Positions 24,744-33,051 are shown, numbered from the stretch's first letter. The stretch is DNA of 64,000 nucleotides from Thermoleophilales bacterium (GCA_020636895.1 JACJWZ010000003.1:1-64000); one strand, 5' to 3'. Notes: generated by a model from the sequence alone, not told the origin. Made by a program: numbers and translations.

Positions 24744-25933
24744 TGGGGCGCGGGGCTATCGCGCTCATCGCCGCGGCACTGCTGTCGGTTACCTGCGCAG
24801 GACCGGCGGGTGCATCCATGCCCATGGCGCCGATCGACGAAGGGGTAGCGCACGACTGGACTGATTCGAGTGGGCCAGTGCCCCTCTTCGAGCTGTATCC
24901 CGCTGCTACCCGCTGGCGCTCACATACCATCACTTACTTCAACACCGCCAAGCAGTTCAGTGGCGCGGTCAAGAAGGGTGCCGCGGCATGGAATCGAAGC
25001 GGGGTGAAGGCGCGCTGGAAGCCGGTCTCGAAGGGTGCTGCGGACGTAATCGTCAAGGTGACGCCTGGCCTCCCCGCCTCGGGCTTCGCCACCTCCTTCA
25101 ACGGTAACCGCGGGTTGATCGAGCTGAATCCGAACATCAAAGGTAAGTCGGCTGATGTCCGAGCGCAGCAGAACGCGATCGTCGCTCACGAGATGGGACA
25201 CATCATGGGCCTCGACCACGAGAACCACGGCTGCGCGACGATGAACGCGAGCCTGTGGAGTGGGTGCAAGCGCCCCAAACAGGCTTGGCTCTACCGGTGC
25301 CGGACGCTCCAGGCCGACGATGTCCGCGGCGGGATCGCCCTGTTCGGCGGCAAGGCGAGGAAACTCGGCAAGGAGTTCTGCGCCAGCGAGCCGGCGCCGA
25401 AGCCGGTCACCGATTTGAAGGCGGAGTACAACCCCGGCGGCCGCGTCGTCGAGCTCACCTGGAAGCTGCCGAAGAAGAAGGCCCCGGCGAGGGTGTCATA
25501 CGCGCGCGGCAGCAGCGATGGGAAGTGCCCGAAGAAGAGGGGGAAAGGCGTGGCCGGCGGGCGCACCGGAGCCAAGGACTACATCGACAAGGTCGGCACG
25601 TACTGCTACATCATCAGCGGGGAGAGCAGGCTCGGAAGACCTGGTCGCTCGGTCAGCGTCAAGGTCGATGTAACCGGGGCGGCTCCCGAGGCCGGCTTCT
25701 ACTACTACCAATCGGATGTGAACCTGGTCGAATTCAGCGACGACTCCTACGACTCGGACGACGGGATCGTGAGCTGGCAGTGGGGGTTCGGCGACGGCAC
25801 GGGTGGCTCAACTGAGCGCGACCCGGTCCACCTCTTCCCCGGCCCCGGCACCTACAACGTGACGCTGACGGTCCGCGACCAGGCGGGCAACACGGATCAA
25901 CAATCGGAGCAGGTCCTCGTCGAGGAGTTCTAG
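24743..25933 (+). CDS. Secreted zinc metalloprotease with PKD domain (paralog)
   Basis: A 396-residue protein, colinear with the 10975-12213 protein throughout: signal peptide (about 1-26), VPLFELYPAATRWRSHTITY, the zinc site IVAHEMGHIMGLDHE, conserved disulfide-type cysteines, a fibronectin-like segment and a C-terminal PKD domain (FSDDSYDSDDGIVSWQWGFG). Catalytic residues are intact. Unlike the first copy it is in an operon behind a lipoprotein. Its place between decayed DUF4239 and nuoG copies marks it as part of the same duplicated block. Confidence 0.85.
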   Translation: MGRGAIALIAAALLSVTCAGPAGASMPMAPIDEGVAHDWTDSSGPVPLFELYPAATRWRSHTITYFNTAKQFSGAVKKGAAAWNRSGVKARWKPVSKGAADVIVKVTPGLPASGFATSFNGNRGLIELNPNIKGKSADVRAQQNAIVAHEMGHIMGLDHENHGCATMNASLWSGCKRPKQAWLYRCRTLQADDVRGGIALFGGKARKLGKEFCASEPAPKPVTDLKAEYNPGGRVVELTWKLPKKKAPARVSYARGSSDGKCPKKRGKGVAGGRTGAKDYIDKVGTYCYIISGESRLGRPGRSVSVKVDVTGAAPEAGFYYYQSDVNLVEFSDDSYDSDDGIVSWQWGFGDGTGGSTERDPVHLFPGPGTYNVTLTVRDQAGNTDQQSEQVLVEEF

Positions 25934-25954
25934 GTCGACGAAGCTCGCACCGCG

Positions 25955-26322
25955 GGAAGATCCGGCTCGGCACCTACCGTGACCTCTGGGGGGACTACGT
26001 CGCGGAGCGGAACCCGGCGCTGCGGTTCCTGTCGCCTTCGCAGACGCTGGAGCTGCATCCCGACGACGCCGAGCGGCTGGGAGTGCAGCAAGGGGAGCGG
26101 GTGCAGGTGTCCTCCGACGGGCGCTCGCTGATCGCCAACGTCGCGCTGCGCGAGCGGATGCTGCCGGGATCCGGGTTCCTGATCGAGGGCATCGCCGAGC
26201 AGGGTGCGGGGATCCTCGACGGCGCCGAGGTGGTCACCGTCGCCGCCGCGCCGGAGCCGGAAGAGGCCCCGGAGCCCGCTTACCTGACCGAGAAGCGCGA
26301 AGCGGTGGCCTGGCGCTCATGA
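25955..26322 (+). pseudogene. 3' fragment of a second nuoG
   Basis: The frame reads KIRLGTYRDLW where the intact gene has QVRLGTYRDLW, then becomes identical to nuoG down to its stop. It covers about 120 of 834 residues, only the C-terminal domain. No start codon exists before an internal GTG at 26083. Confidence 0.85.
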
Positions 26323-26849
26323 GCTTCGCGTCGAGCCTGTTGCCGCTCGCCGACGTCGACTTCGCCGAAGCGAACTGGCTGCTGGTCGTCAAGTCGCTGG
26401 TGATCTTCGCGGTGATCCTCGGGCTGGTGCCCCTGATCCTCCTGCTCGAGCGCAAGCTGCTCGGCCGCTTCCAGGCGCGCTACGGGCCCAACCGGGTCGG
26501 TCCCTACGGGCTGCTGCAGCCACTCGCCGACGTGCTCAAGCTGCTCTCGAAGGAGTCGTACAAGCCCGAGGCCGCGGTCCCGGTCCTGTGGGCGATCGCC
26601 CCGGCGCTGGTCATCCTCAGCGCCACGGCGACGCTGGCGATCATCCCCTTCGGGATCCACACCCCGGCGCTGGTGGGTGTCCTGGTGATGCTCGCCAAGA
26701 TCGTCCTGCTGATCTGCTTCTTCATCTGGGTCCGCGCGACCCTCCCGCGCCTGCGCTACGACCAGCTGATGAGCCTCTGCTGGAAGGTCCTGCTCCCCCT
26801 CGCCACGCTCAACGTGCTGGTGACGGCGGTGCTGGTCGTCGTGCTCTAG
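26319..26849 (+). pseudogene. Second nuoH with a 168-codon internal deletion
   Basis: A 176-residue open frame, about 99% identical to nuoH outside a precise in-frame deletion. The join is at CCCCTTCGG (26645-26653), a 9-bp sequence that occurs at both deletion ends in the intact gene (15970 and 16474). The lost segment includes the quinone-site region with ETNRPPFDLPEAD, so it cannot replace NuoH, although it could still make a membrane peptide. Confidence 0.85.
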
Positions 26850-26898
26850 GCGGTTGCAAGCCCAGCCCTGGGTGGAACCGGCTGGCTGGCCCATCGTG

Positions 26899-26924
26899 GG
26901 AAGATGCGCCTACGCCCCCACGTC
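26899..26924 (+). promoter_or_regulatory. ECF-type promoter before the small gene ahead of the sigma factor
   Basis: GGGAAGATG (first G of GGAAG at 26899) and GTCCTGTGG (G at 26922), 23 nt apart, 17 nt before the ATG at 26939. Confidence 0.65.
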
Positions 26925-26938
26925 CTGTGGACGAACCG

Positions 26939-27211
26939 ATGGATGACGCGCGTCGCGACACCAACGAACCGAGCGAGGAGCAGCTCGCGGCCCGCCTGCG
27001 GGACGTCCGGGAGCCCCCGCGCGCCTGGGTAGATGCAGCCAAGGAGCTACCCGCGATGCGGGCTGAGCTCGACGGCATCGTGGCTCGGGCCGAGGCGGAC
27101 GCCGCCTACCGAGAGCAGGTCTTGGGCGACCTCGAGGAGGCGCTGAGGGCCGAGGGCCGAGAGCCGTCTCCGAATCTGGTCGCCGCACTACGCGCCCGGC
27201 TCGAGGACTGA
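26939..27211 (+). CDS. Small soluble helical protein, not recognised
   Basis: A 90-residue acidic, Arg/Glu-rich protein beginning MDDARRDTNEPSEEQLAARL, predicted all-helical, with no cysteines and no membrane helix. It therefore lacks the HxxxCxxC site of zinc anti-sigma factors. Its position 116 bp before an ECF sigma gene and under an ECF-type promoter makes a regulatory partner role possible, but nothing in the sequence proves it. Confidence 0.5.
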   Translation: MDDARRDTNEPSEEQLAARLRDVREPPRAWVDAAKELPAMRAELDGIVARAEADAAYREQVLGDLEEALRAEGREPSPNLVAALRARLED

Positions 27212-27313
27212 CACACAATCCCCTCAGGACATGGGTCAGACGGGCCTCCGAGACCCACCGGGCCGGGCGAGCCATGGCGGATAGCTCTGTCCATCGATCC
27301 CGAACCGCCGCGT

Positions 27314-27327
27314 TAGACTGCGCGGCG
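27314..27327 (+). promoter_or_regulatory. Leaderless -10 box of the ECF sigma gene
   Basis: TAGACT, 8 nt, ATG at 27328. The sigma gene thus has a housekeeping-type promoter of its own. Confidence 0.5.
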
Positions 27328-27885
27328 ATGGGAGCGGGGAGCGCGAACGACGCTGAGCTCGTCGCACGCTGCAGGCAAGGTGACGCCGCCGCTTGGAGTG
27401 AGCTGGTCGAGCTCTTCTCCGGCTACGTCTACGCGATAGCCGCGCGCGGATTCCGGCTCGGCGAGCACGATGCCGAGGACGTCTTCCAAGAGGTCTTCGC
27501 GCGGCTCTTCGAGAAGCTCGAGACGATCCGGGACGACTCCGCGGTGCGCTTCTGGATCGGGCAGACCACGAGGCGGCTCGCAATCGACAAGCTGCGCGCT
27601 GGTGGCCGAGAAGCGCCCGCACACGACCCGGAGTTGATCGATGAGACGTTCGGAGCCGATGACCTCGAGCTCGGTCGGCTCGAGGTCGCGCTCGATGTCC
27701 GCGCCGCCGTCGAAGAGCTCCCCGAGGCTTGCCGCGAGGTCGTCGTCCGCTTCTTCTTGCGAGATCAAAGCTACGCTCAGATCGGTGAGGCGATGGGAAT
27801 CCCGCCAGGAACCATCGCCTCGCGCATCTCGCGGTGCTTGACCAGGCTGCGCGACACCTATGCCGAGGGGCGCGTTCCCGTTTAG
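27328..27885 (+). CDS. ECF-family RNA polymerase sigma factor
   Basis: A 185-residue protein. Region 2: ELVARCRQGDAAAWSELVEL and EDVFQEVFARLFEKLETIRD, with RFWIGQTTRRLAIDKLRAGG as the -10-binding end of region 2. Region 4: LPEACREVVVRFFLRDQSYA and EAMGIPPGTIASRISRCLTRLR, which reads the -35. No C-terminal extension and no obvious anti-sigma gene next to it. Nine GGAAG...GTC promoters in the window are candidates for its targets, but the link is only by co-location. Confidence 0.9.
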   Translation: MGAGSANDAELVARCRQGDAAAWSELVELFSGYVYAIAARGFRLGEHDAEDVFQEVFARLFEKLETIRDDSAVRFWIGQTTRRLAIDKLRAGGREAPAHDPELIDETFGADDLELGRLEVALDVRAAVEELPEACREVVVRFFLRDQSYAQIGEAMGIPPGTIASRISRCLTRLRDTYAEGRVPV

Positions 27886-27891
27886 GGCGAC

Positions 27892-28476
27892 CTACGGAAC
27901 GTCGGCGAGGAGCTTGCGCCTGGCCTCGCCTGAAAGCTCGGCGCCTCGACGCGCCTGAGCGAGCAGCTCCTCGTCGCTGCCGGCAACCAGGTTGACGACG
28001 ACGAGACCCACGCACGCGGTGGCCGCTGCATCCGCGAACAGCGTGGCGGCTCTGACGTCGGGTAGCTGCTCCTGCTCGCACACCTCCGCTACCGCCAGGG
28101 CAAGCAGGCTGACGTCTCCGGCAGCCTCGGCCACGGCTGCGGGACCCTCGGCGGCGCGGTGGAGGGCGCGGCCGAGCAGGAAGTCGCGCTCGGCGCCGGC
28201 GTCCCCGGGCGAGGAGCGAGCACGAAGGCGCTGCGATGCCTCACCGAACGCCTGCGCGCAGCGGCCGACAAGGGTCTCGCAGCGGGCGCGCACGCTTTCG
28301 CCCTGCGCCGCCAGGCCCAAGCCGTCAGGGGAGCTGCTCGCCCGCGATGCCATCGTCAGCAGGGCGGCCGCGGTCGCGACAACCTGGGCCGCGAGCACGC
28401 TGCTCGCTATCGGATCATCCGGATCGGCGACCGCACCGATGAATCCACCCAGGCCCAGCTCGAGCGGATCGTTCAT
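27892..28476 (-). CDS. Cyclodeaminase/cyclohydrolase-family protein
   Basis: A 194-residue helical protein of the FTCD C-terminal family (methenyl-THF cyclohydrolase or formimino-THF cyclodeaminase type). Features are VADPDDPIASSVLAAQVVAT near the start, helices with CETLVGRCAQAFGEAS, and AATLFADAAATACVGLVVVN near the end. It overlaps the adenylate cyclase stop (ATGA), so the two are made together; a link between folate one-carbon chemistry and cAMP is unexplained. The family's usual N-terminal GGG signature is degraded, so activity is uncertain. Confidence 0.65.
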   Translation of the reverse strand: MNDPLELGLGGFIGAVADPDDPIASSVLAAQVVATAAALLTMASRASSSPDGLGLAAQGESVRARCETLVGRCAQAFGEASQRLRARSSPGDAGAERDFLLGRALHRAAEGPAAVAEAAGDVSLLALAVAEVCEQEQLPDVRAATLFADAAATACVGLVVVNLVAGSDEELLAQARRGAELSGEARRKLLADVP

Positions 28477-30269
28477 CGCCCTTCACTCTCCTCGAGGCCC
28501 CAGACATCGAGCTTGCCTGCGCGCCCGCGTACGTCCATCTCACCGATCAGCGTCAGCCCGCTCGGAGCAGTCCGCTCTGCGAGCTCCCGGGTGGATCCCG
28601 CTACGAACAACGAATGCGGCGTTCCCTTCGTCATACCCTCGAGCCGGGAGGCCGTGTTGGTCGTGTCTCCCACCGCGGTGTATTCAAGTCGGTTCGGGGA
28701 GCCAACGTTCCCGGACATCACATCGCCGCTGTTGAGCCCGACGCCCATACGCACGGGCTCGGTGGAGATTCCGGTCTCGGTCAGCCATTCGTTGAAGGCG
28801 GTGAGTCGTGGGCCGATCATCTCGCGCGCCGCCTCGAGCGCTCGCGCGGCGTGATCCGGCTGCTCCAGTGGAGCGCCGAAGATCGCCATGATCCCGTCTC
28901 CCATGTAGGCGACGAGCGTGCCGCCGTGGCCCATGATCGCCTCGCTCATCTCGGTCAGGTAGTGGTTCAGCACGTCGATCACCTGCTCCGGGGTGAGGCT
29001 CTCGGCGAGCGAGGTGAAGCCGCGGAGGTCGCTGAACAGAACAGTCGCCTCGCGGCGCACTCCGTTCAGCCTCAGGTCGTCGCCGACGGCCTCCAGCGCC
29101 TCCTCGATCACTGGCCCCGGCACGAACCGTCCGAAGGTGTCGCGAAGGCGGATCCGGTCGACAGCATCGAGGGAGTAGTGGGCGATCATCGCGCCGGCGG
29201 CGCTGATCGATAGCGCGAGCAGGGCGGGAACGACGGCGACGATGGTGCCCTGCTCGAAGCCGATCTGCGCGAAAACGAGAAAGCCGGCCGCGAGCAGCGC
29301 GCCGCCGAGCAGCGCCAACAGGGGTCGCACCCGCAGACTCATCCCCGGGACGGCGATCCCGAGCAGCCCGATCAGCGCGACGTCGAGCGCCCCCGGTGCA
29401 TCACGGAGGGGGTTGCCATCGGCGAGGGTCGCGATCGCGTTGGCCTGGATCTCGCTCCCCGCCATCAGCTCGTCGCCTGCGACGGAGGTCGAGTGGACAT
29501 CCTGGAGCGTCGCCGCCGAAGCGCCGACGATGACGGTCTTGCCGGCGAAGGTGCCGGGCTCGAAATCTCCGTTGAGGACGTCCGAGTAGTGCAGCGCCGG
29601 GAACGTCCCCGCAGGCCCCCGGTAGTCGATCCAGGCCTGGCGATCGTCGTCGAAGTCGGCGCGGCTCACTTCCTCCCCCGTGCGCTGCTCCTGCGCGACG
29701 ACCGCGAAGCTCTCGAGACCGCGCGTCGCATAGGGAAAGCGGCGATGGACACCGCCGGGATCGACCGAGAACTGGGTGTTGCCGGCGCGCGCATCGAAGC
29801 GCTCGAGCACCGCGTCGCCACCGAACACGTTGCTCCCCCCGTTCTTGTCGACCTCCTCCGTCGCCAAGGTCATGCCTCCCATCCGGCCGACGGCGCCGAT
29901 CAGGAAGTTGTCCTCCTTCGGGACCGTCGGCTCGGTGAACTGCACGTCGTAGGCGACCGCCGTCGCGCCGTCGCGGTTGATGGCGTCGATGACCTCGCCA
30001 TGCATCGACCGCGGGAACGGCCACTGCTCATCGAGCTCGTCGAAGGTGACGTCGTCGATCAGGACGAGGATCAGGTCGTCGGGGGGCGCCTCCGTCCCCC
30101 GAATGGAAAAACGGGCGTCGACGGTCTCCAGCTCGAGCCGCTGAAGCAAGTCGAAGCCGTAGACGATGAACCCCACGACGAGGCCGAGGGTGGCGGCCAT
30201 CGCACAGGCGAGAGCACGGCTGCGCCGTCCTCTGCTGCGGCGACGCAGCGGCTCGCTCACGCGCCGCAC
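28473..30269 (-). CDS. CHASE2-domain adenylate/guanylate cyclase
   Basis: A 598-residue sensor: N-terminal helix (about 21-41), an extracytoplasmic CHASE2 domain (about 45-310; DARFSIRG, WPFPRSMHGEVIDAIN, GKTVIVGASAATLQD), three more helices (about 311-385), then a class III cyclase domain (about 405-590) with both metal aspartates in VLFSDLRGFTSLAE and VAYMGDGIMAIFGAP, and YTAVGDTTNTASRLE. It makes cAMP or cGMP from an external signal. A possible effector, an MFS protein with a cyclic-nucleotide-binding domain, is encoded 3.5 kb away. Confidence 0.9.
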   Translation of the reverse strand: MRRVSEPLRRRSRGRRSRALACAMAATLGLVVGFIVYGFDLLQRLELETVDARFSIRGTEAPPDDLILVLIDDVTFDELDEQWPFPRSMHGEVIDAINRDGATAVAYDVQFTEPTVPKEDNFLIGAVGRMGGMTLATEEVDKNGGSNVFGGDAVLERFDARAGNTQFSVDPGGVHRRFPYATRGLESFAVVAQEQRTGEEVSRADFDDDRQAWIDYRGPAGTFPALHYSDVLNGDFEPGTFAGKTVIVGASAATLQDVHSTSVAGDELMAGSEIQANAIATLADGNPLRDAPGALDVALIGLLGIAVPGMSLRVRPLLALLGGALLAAGFLVFAQIGFEQGTIVAVVPALLALSISAAGAMIAHYSLDAVDRIRLRDTFGRFVPGPVIEEALEAVGDDLRLNGVRREATVLFSDLRGFTSLAESLTPEQVIDVLNHYLTEMSEAIMGHGGTLVAYMGDGIMAIFGAPLEQPDHAARALEAAREMIGPRLTAFNEWLTETGISTEPVRMGVGLNSGDVMSGNVGSPNRLEYTAVGDTTNTASRLEGMTKGTPHSLFVAGSTRELAERTAPSGLTLIGEMDVRGRAGKLDVWGLEESEGR

Positions 30270-30314
30270 TCCAATCTAGGGACCGTGGTCAAGTCCCTCC
30301 CCTTCAGCCCTCGG

Positions 30315-30473
30315 TCAGCGCCCCGACTTGAAGCCCTGCTCCTCGACCTCGGAGTCCTCGTCATCGTTGTGCGCCTTGAAGCCCTGCTCCTCGACTTCAG
30401 GAGCATCCTCGTCGCGGCGCCCCGACTTGAAGCCCTGCTCCTCGACGTCGCCTGTGCTCTCCTCGTCTCTCAT
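30315..30473 (-). CDS. 52-residue repeat peptide with three VEEQGFK units
   Basis: ATG at 30473 behind AGGAGG. Three copies of the same block can be read: GDVEEQGFKSGR, PEVEEQGFKAHN and SEVEEQGFKSGR at the C-terminus, joined by acidic DED linkers. Strongly acidic, no cysteine, no signal peptide. It sits between an M16 peptidase and the CHASE2 cyclase and has its own ECF-type promoter. The repeat architecture recalls multi-core ribosomal peptide precursors, but no tailoring enzyme is seen nearby. A second peptide of the same kind is at 31814-32035. Confidence 0.75.
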   Translation of the reverse strand: MRDEESTGDVEEQGFKSGRRDEDAPEVEEQGFKAHNDDEDSEVEEQGFKSGR

Positions 30474-30507
30474 CACGCCTCCTGTGCATTTCGATGGGTT
30501 TCACCAT

Positions 30508-30532
30508 GACGGTGCGGCGCCAGAGATCTTCC
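30508..30532 (-). promoter_or_regulatory. ECF-type promoter of repeat peptide 1
   Basis: On the minus strand TGGAAGATC (first G at 30532) and GTCATGG (G at 30510). The offset is 22 nt, one less than at the other sites. 37 nt before the ATG. Confidence 0.6.
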
Positions 30533-30547
30533 ACGATGGCGGGTGCG

Positions 30548-31792
30548 TCAGGAGAAATCGCTCTGGGCGTGCGGGCCGACGCAGGCGAGGGACGGCGGGC
30601 CATGCACCGCCGCCGCGACCTCGGCGACCTCCTCGTCCCGGACGTCGTCGAGCTCGGCGATCAGCTCGGCTGGGGTGACCGAACGACCGCGCAAGACGCG
30701 TTCCTCGGCGAGGTCGCCGGCCGCGATCGTCGTGTTCTCGTAGGAGAGGGCGCGGCGGCCGGCCACGGCGGAGCGCGCGCGCTCGACCTCCTCCGCGCCC
30801 GGGGGGAACTCGCAGAGCTCCGCGACGATCTCCCTGGTGCGGTCGAAAGCCTTCGCGGCGTTCGCGGAATCGAGCCCCGCCGTCACGTAGAGCACCGGCA
30901 CGTCCGACATCGCGTCGGCTTCGGCGCGGACCGAGTAGGCCCAACCTCGGTCCTCGCGGATCTCGCTGACGAGCCGCGAGCCGAGCGAGCCGCCCAGCAG
31001 CATCGCGTAGGCCGCTAAGGCTGCGCGCCGCCGCGGATCGGTTACGTCGATCGCCGGGCACCAAGTGGCGACGAGGTGCGACTGCTTCGAGTCGCGCTCC
31101 TCGACCAGCGTCCGCTGCTCGAAGCCCGGCGGCGGCGGATGCGGATCGGGGGCGGGAACGTCGGGAAGCTCGGCGAGCAGCGCGGCCACCTGGGTCTCAT
31201 CGATCCTGGAGCAGTTGCCGACGAGGAGCGCGACGCCGCTGCGGCCCGACCAACGGCGAGCGCGGAAGGCGCGGACGGCGTCTGCGTCGAGGGCCCGCAC
31301 CGACTCCTCGGTGCCGAGGATCGTCCGACCGAGCGGGTGCTCGCCGAAGGTCGCCGGCCCGCTCAGGTCCAGCGCGCGCGATCGGGGCTGGTCCTCCGAG
31401 CGGGCGATCTCCTGGACCACCACCCCCTGTTCGAGCTCGAGGTCGGCGGCATCGAACCGCGGGCGGGCGAGGATGTCTGCCAGCAGCTCGATCGCCTCGC
31501 CGGCCCGCTCGGCGCGGACCCGGACGTGGAAGGCGACGAGCTCCTGGCTCGTGAAGGCGTTCAGGCGGGCGCCGAGCCGGTCGGTCTCCCCGTTGACGTC
31601 CCGGTGGGTCGGGAACCGCTCGCCCCCCTTGAACACCATGTGCTCGAGGAAGTGGGCGACGCCGTGCTCGCGCTCGTCCTCCGAGCGCGAGCCGGCGTCA
31701 TAGGCCACCAGCGCCATCAGCGCCGCCGTCCCCGGCAGCTCCACCCGGACGAGCGGCAGGCCGTTCGGCAGCTCGGTCTCGGGCGCCGTCAC
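30548..31792 (-). CDS. M16-family zinc peptidase
   Basis: A 414-residue protein with the inverted zinc motif HFLEH (residues 47-51) in GVAHFLEHMVFKGGERFP and the distal Glu region ELEQGVVVQEIARSEDQPR. The second half carries GGSLGSRLVSEIREDRGWAYSVRAE, the usual substrate-clamp segment. No signal peptide, so it is cytoplasmic. M16 enzymes cut small peptides and are used in some ribosomal peptide pathways. It lies 21 bp after repeat-peptide gene 2 and 74 bp before repeat-peptide gene 1 on the same strand, making those peptides candidate substrates (inference). Confidence 0.88.
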   Translation of the reverse strand: MTAPETELPNGLPLVRVELPGTAALMALVAYDAGSRSEDEREHGVAHFLEHMVFKGGERFPTHRDVNGETDRLGARLNAFTSQELVAFHVRVRAERAGEAIELLADILARPRFDAADLELEQGVVVQEIARSEDQPRSRALDLSGPATFGEHPLGRTILGTEESVRALDADAVRAFRARRWSGRSGVALLVGNCSRIDETQVAALLAELPDVPAPDPHPPPPGFEQRTLVEERDSKQSHLVATWCPAIDVTDPRRRAALAAYAMLLGGSLGSRLVSEIREDRGWAYSVRAEADAMSDVPVLYVTAGLDSANAAKAFDRTREIVAELCEFPPGAEEVERARSAVAGRRALSYENTTIAAGDLAEERVLRGRSVTPAELIAELDDVRDEEVAEVAAAVHGPPSLACVGPHAQSDFS

Positions 31793-31805
31793 CCCGCGGA
31801 GGCTA
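31793..31805 (-). promoter_or_regulatory. Leaderless -10 box of the M16 peptidase gene
   Basis: TAGCCT, 7 nt, GTG at 31792 on the minus strand. The peptidase can therefore be expressed without the upstream peptide. Confidence 0.55.
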
Positions 31806-31813
31806 TCCGCGAC

Positions 31814-32035
31814 TCAGCGCCCCGACCTGTATGCCTGCTCCTCGACCTCGGAGTCCTCCTCGTTCGGTGCGAAGCGGCCCTGCTCCTCGACCTCGGAGTC
31901 CTCGTCACGGCGGCCGGTCAAGCGCGGCATACGCTCGCGCTCCTCGACCTCCGACTCCTCCTCGGCCGGGAACTTCCGGCCCTGCTCCTCGACCTCGGAA
32001 CCCTCGTCCTCGTCACGTCCACGCTTGAAAGGCAT
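31814..32035 (-). CDS. 73-residue repeat peptide with four SEVEEQ-type units
   Basis: ATG at 32035 behind GAAGGAG. The units are GSEVEEQGRKF, ESEVEERERMP, DSEVEEQGRFAP and DSEVEEQAYRSGR, with Glu/Asp-rich spacers and an Arg-rich N-terminus (MPFKRGRDED). Both this peptide and its partner end in an aromatic residue, a basic residue and SGR. No cysteine, no signal. ECF-type promoter upstream, M16 peptidase downstream. No database family is recalled with certainty. Confidence 0.75.
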   Translation of the reverse strand: MPFKRGRDEDEGSEVEEQGRKFPAEEESEVEERERMPRLTGRRDEDSEVEEQGRFAPNEEDSEVEEQAYRSGR

Positions 32036-32091
32036 CTCATCTCCTTCGCTCGCCGGGCTCGCCCGGCTCTGTTTGGTCCAACGTATCCCGA

Positions 32092-32117
32092 GACGGCCCG
32101 GGGCGCCCGGATCTTCC
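32092..32117 (-). promoter_or_regulatory. ECF-type promoter of repeat peptide 2
   Basis: GGGAAGATC (first G of GGAAG at 32117) and GTCTCGG (G at 32094) on the minus strand, 23 nt apart and 59 nt before the ATG. Confidence 0.65.
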
Positions 32118-32169
32118 CCGCCACCTGATCATGTCGCGATCACCATGAGGCGCCTCACCGCCGTTGATC

Positions 32170-32184
32170 TAGAGTCACCGCGCG
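32170..32184 (+). promoter_or_regulatory. Leaderless -10 box of the intracellular subtilase gene
   Basis: TAGAGT, 9 nt, ATG at 32185. Divergent from the repeat-peptide promoter. Confidence 0.5.
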
Positions 32185-33051
32185 ATGGAGGACGGGGAAG
32201 CAGATGGCACGGAGGCAACCGAGCCCCTGCCTGCCTGGAGCCTCGACGACCCGGGCCGCGTCGCCTCAGGCCCTTTGCCCGATTGGCCCATCGCGATCGA
32301 TCGTGAGTGGGCCTGGGGGAGCTCCACCGGCCGCGGTGTGCGGGTCTGCATCGTCGACTCGGGGGTGGACGGCGGCCACCCGCTCGTCGGCGGTGTCGCA
32401 GATGCCCTGACCGTCTCCGTGGACCCCGAGGGATTTGCCGATGTGAGCACGGACACCGAAGGCGACGTCAGCGGCCACGGCACCGCGTGCGCGAGCGTGA
32501 TCCGCTCGATCGCCCCCGACTGCGAGATCACCTCGATGCGCGTGCTCACCAGGGGGAAGAAGGGCTCGCGCGGGATGGGCGTCGACCTGCTCGCCGGGAT
32601 CGCCTGGGCGGCCAGGGAGGGATTCGAGCTGATCAACCTGAGCCTCGCGACAACGCGGCGGCGCTTCCTCGAGTCGCTTTACGAGACCGTCGACGCCGCC
32701 TACTTCAAGCGGACGATGATCGTCGCCTCGGCCAACAACATGCCCCACCCCGGGTATCCCTGGCGGTTCTCGTCGGTGATCTCGGTCGCCAGCCACGAGG
32801 GCACCGACCCGCTGCAGTTCTTCTGGAACCCGAGGCCGCCGGTCGAGGCGTTCGCACCCGGACTCGATGTCGAGGTCGGCTGGCTCGGCGGCGAGACGAT
32901 CCGCGCCAGCGGCAACAGCTTCGCGACGCCCCACATCACCGGGATCGCGGCGCTGATCCTGTCCAAGCATCCGGGGCTCACCCCATATGAGCTGAAGACG
33001 ATCATGAGGGCGACGGCCTCGGTGCCCGCGACGACGGAGGCCGCGGCGTGA
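32185..33051 (+). CDS. Intracellular subtilase (S8 serine protease)
   Basis: A 288-residue protein with the full triad: Asp in VRVCIVDSGVDGGHP (about 56), His in VSGHGTACASVI (about 99), and Ser in ASGNSFATPHITGIAALIL (about 246). No signal peptide or long propeptide, so it acts in the cytoplasm. Its stop overlaps the start of a GAF-domain gene (GTGA). It is divergent from the repeat-peptide/M16 cluster and could be a second processing enzyme there, or an independent regulator. Confidence 0.85.
   Translation: MEDGEADGTEATEPLPAWSLDDPGRVASGPLPDWPIAIDREWAWGSSTGRGVRVCIVDSGVDGGHPLVGGVADALTVSVDPEGFADVSTDTEGDVSGHGTACASVIRSIAPDCEITSMRVLTRGKKGSRGMGVDLLAGIAWAAREGFELINLSLATTRRRFLESLYETVDAAYFKRTMIVASANNMPHPGYPWRFSSVISVASHEGTDPLQFFWNPRPPVEAFAPGLDVEVGWLGGETIRASGNSFATPHITGIAALILSKHPGLTPYELKTIMRATASVPATTEAAA

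Noticed and set aside
25957..25985. Tenth ECF-type promoter at GGGAAGATC
   Set aside because: No GTC occurs at the required distance, and the segment aligns with coding sequence of nuoG.
25969..26849. Functional second set of nuoG and nuoH
   Set aside because: Only the last 120 residues of NuoG remain and NuoH lacks 168 internal residues, including the quinone-site segment.
30301..30509. Plus-strand frame across the repeat-peptide region reading LEALLLDLG units
   Set aside because: Leu-rich repeats arise from the complement of VEEQG codons. The minus-strand frame has an AGGAGG site and a promoter.
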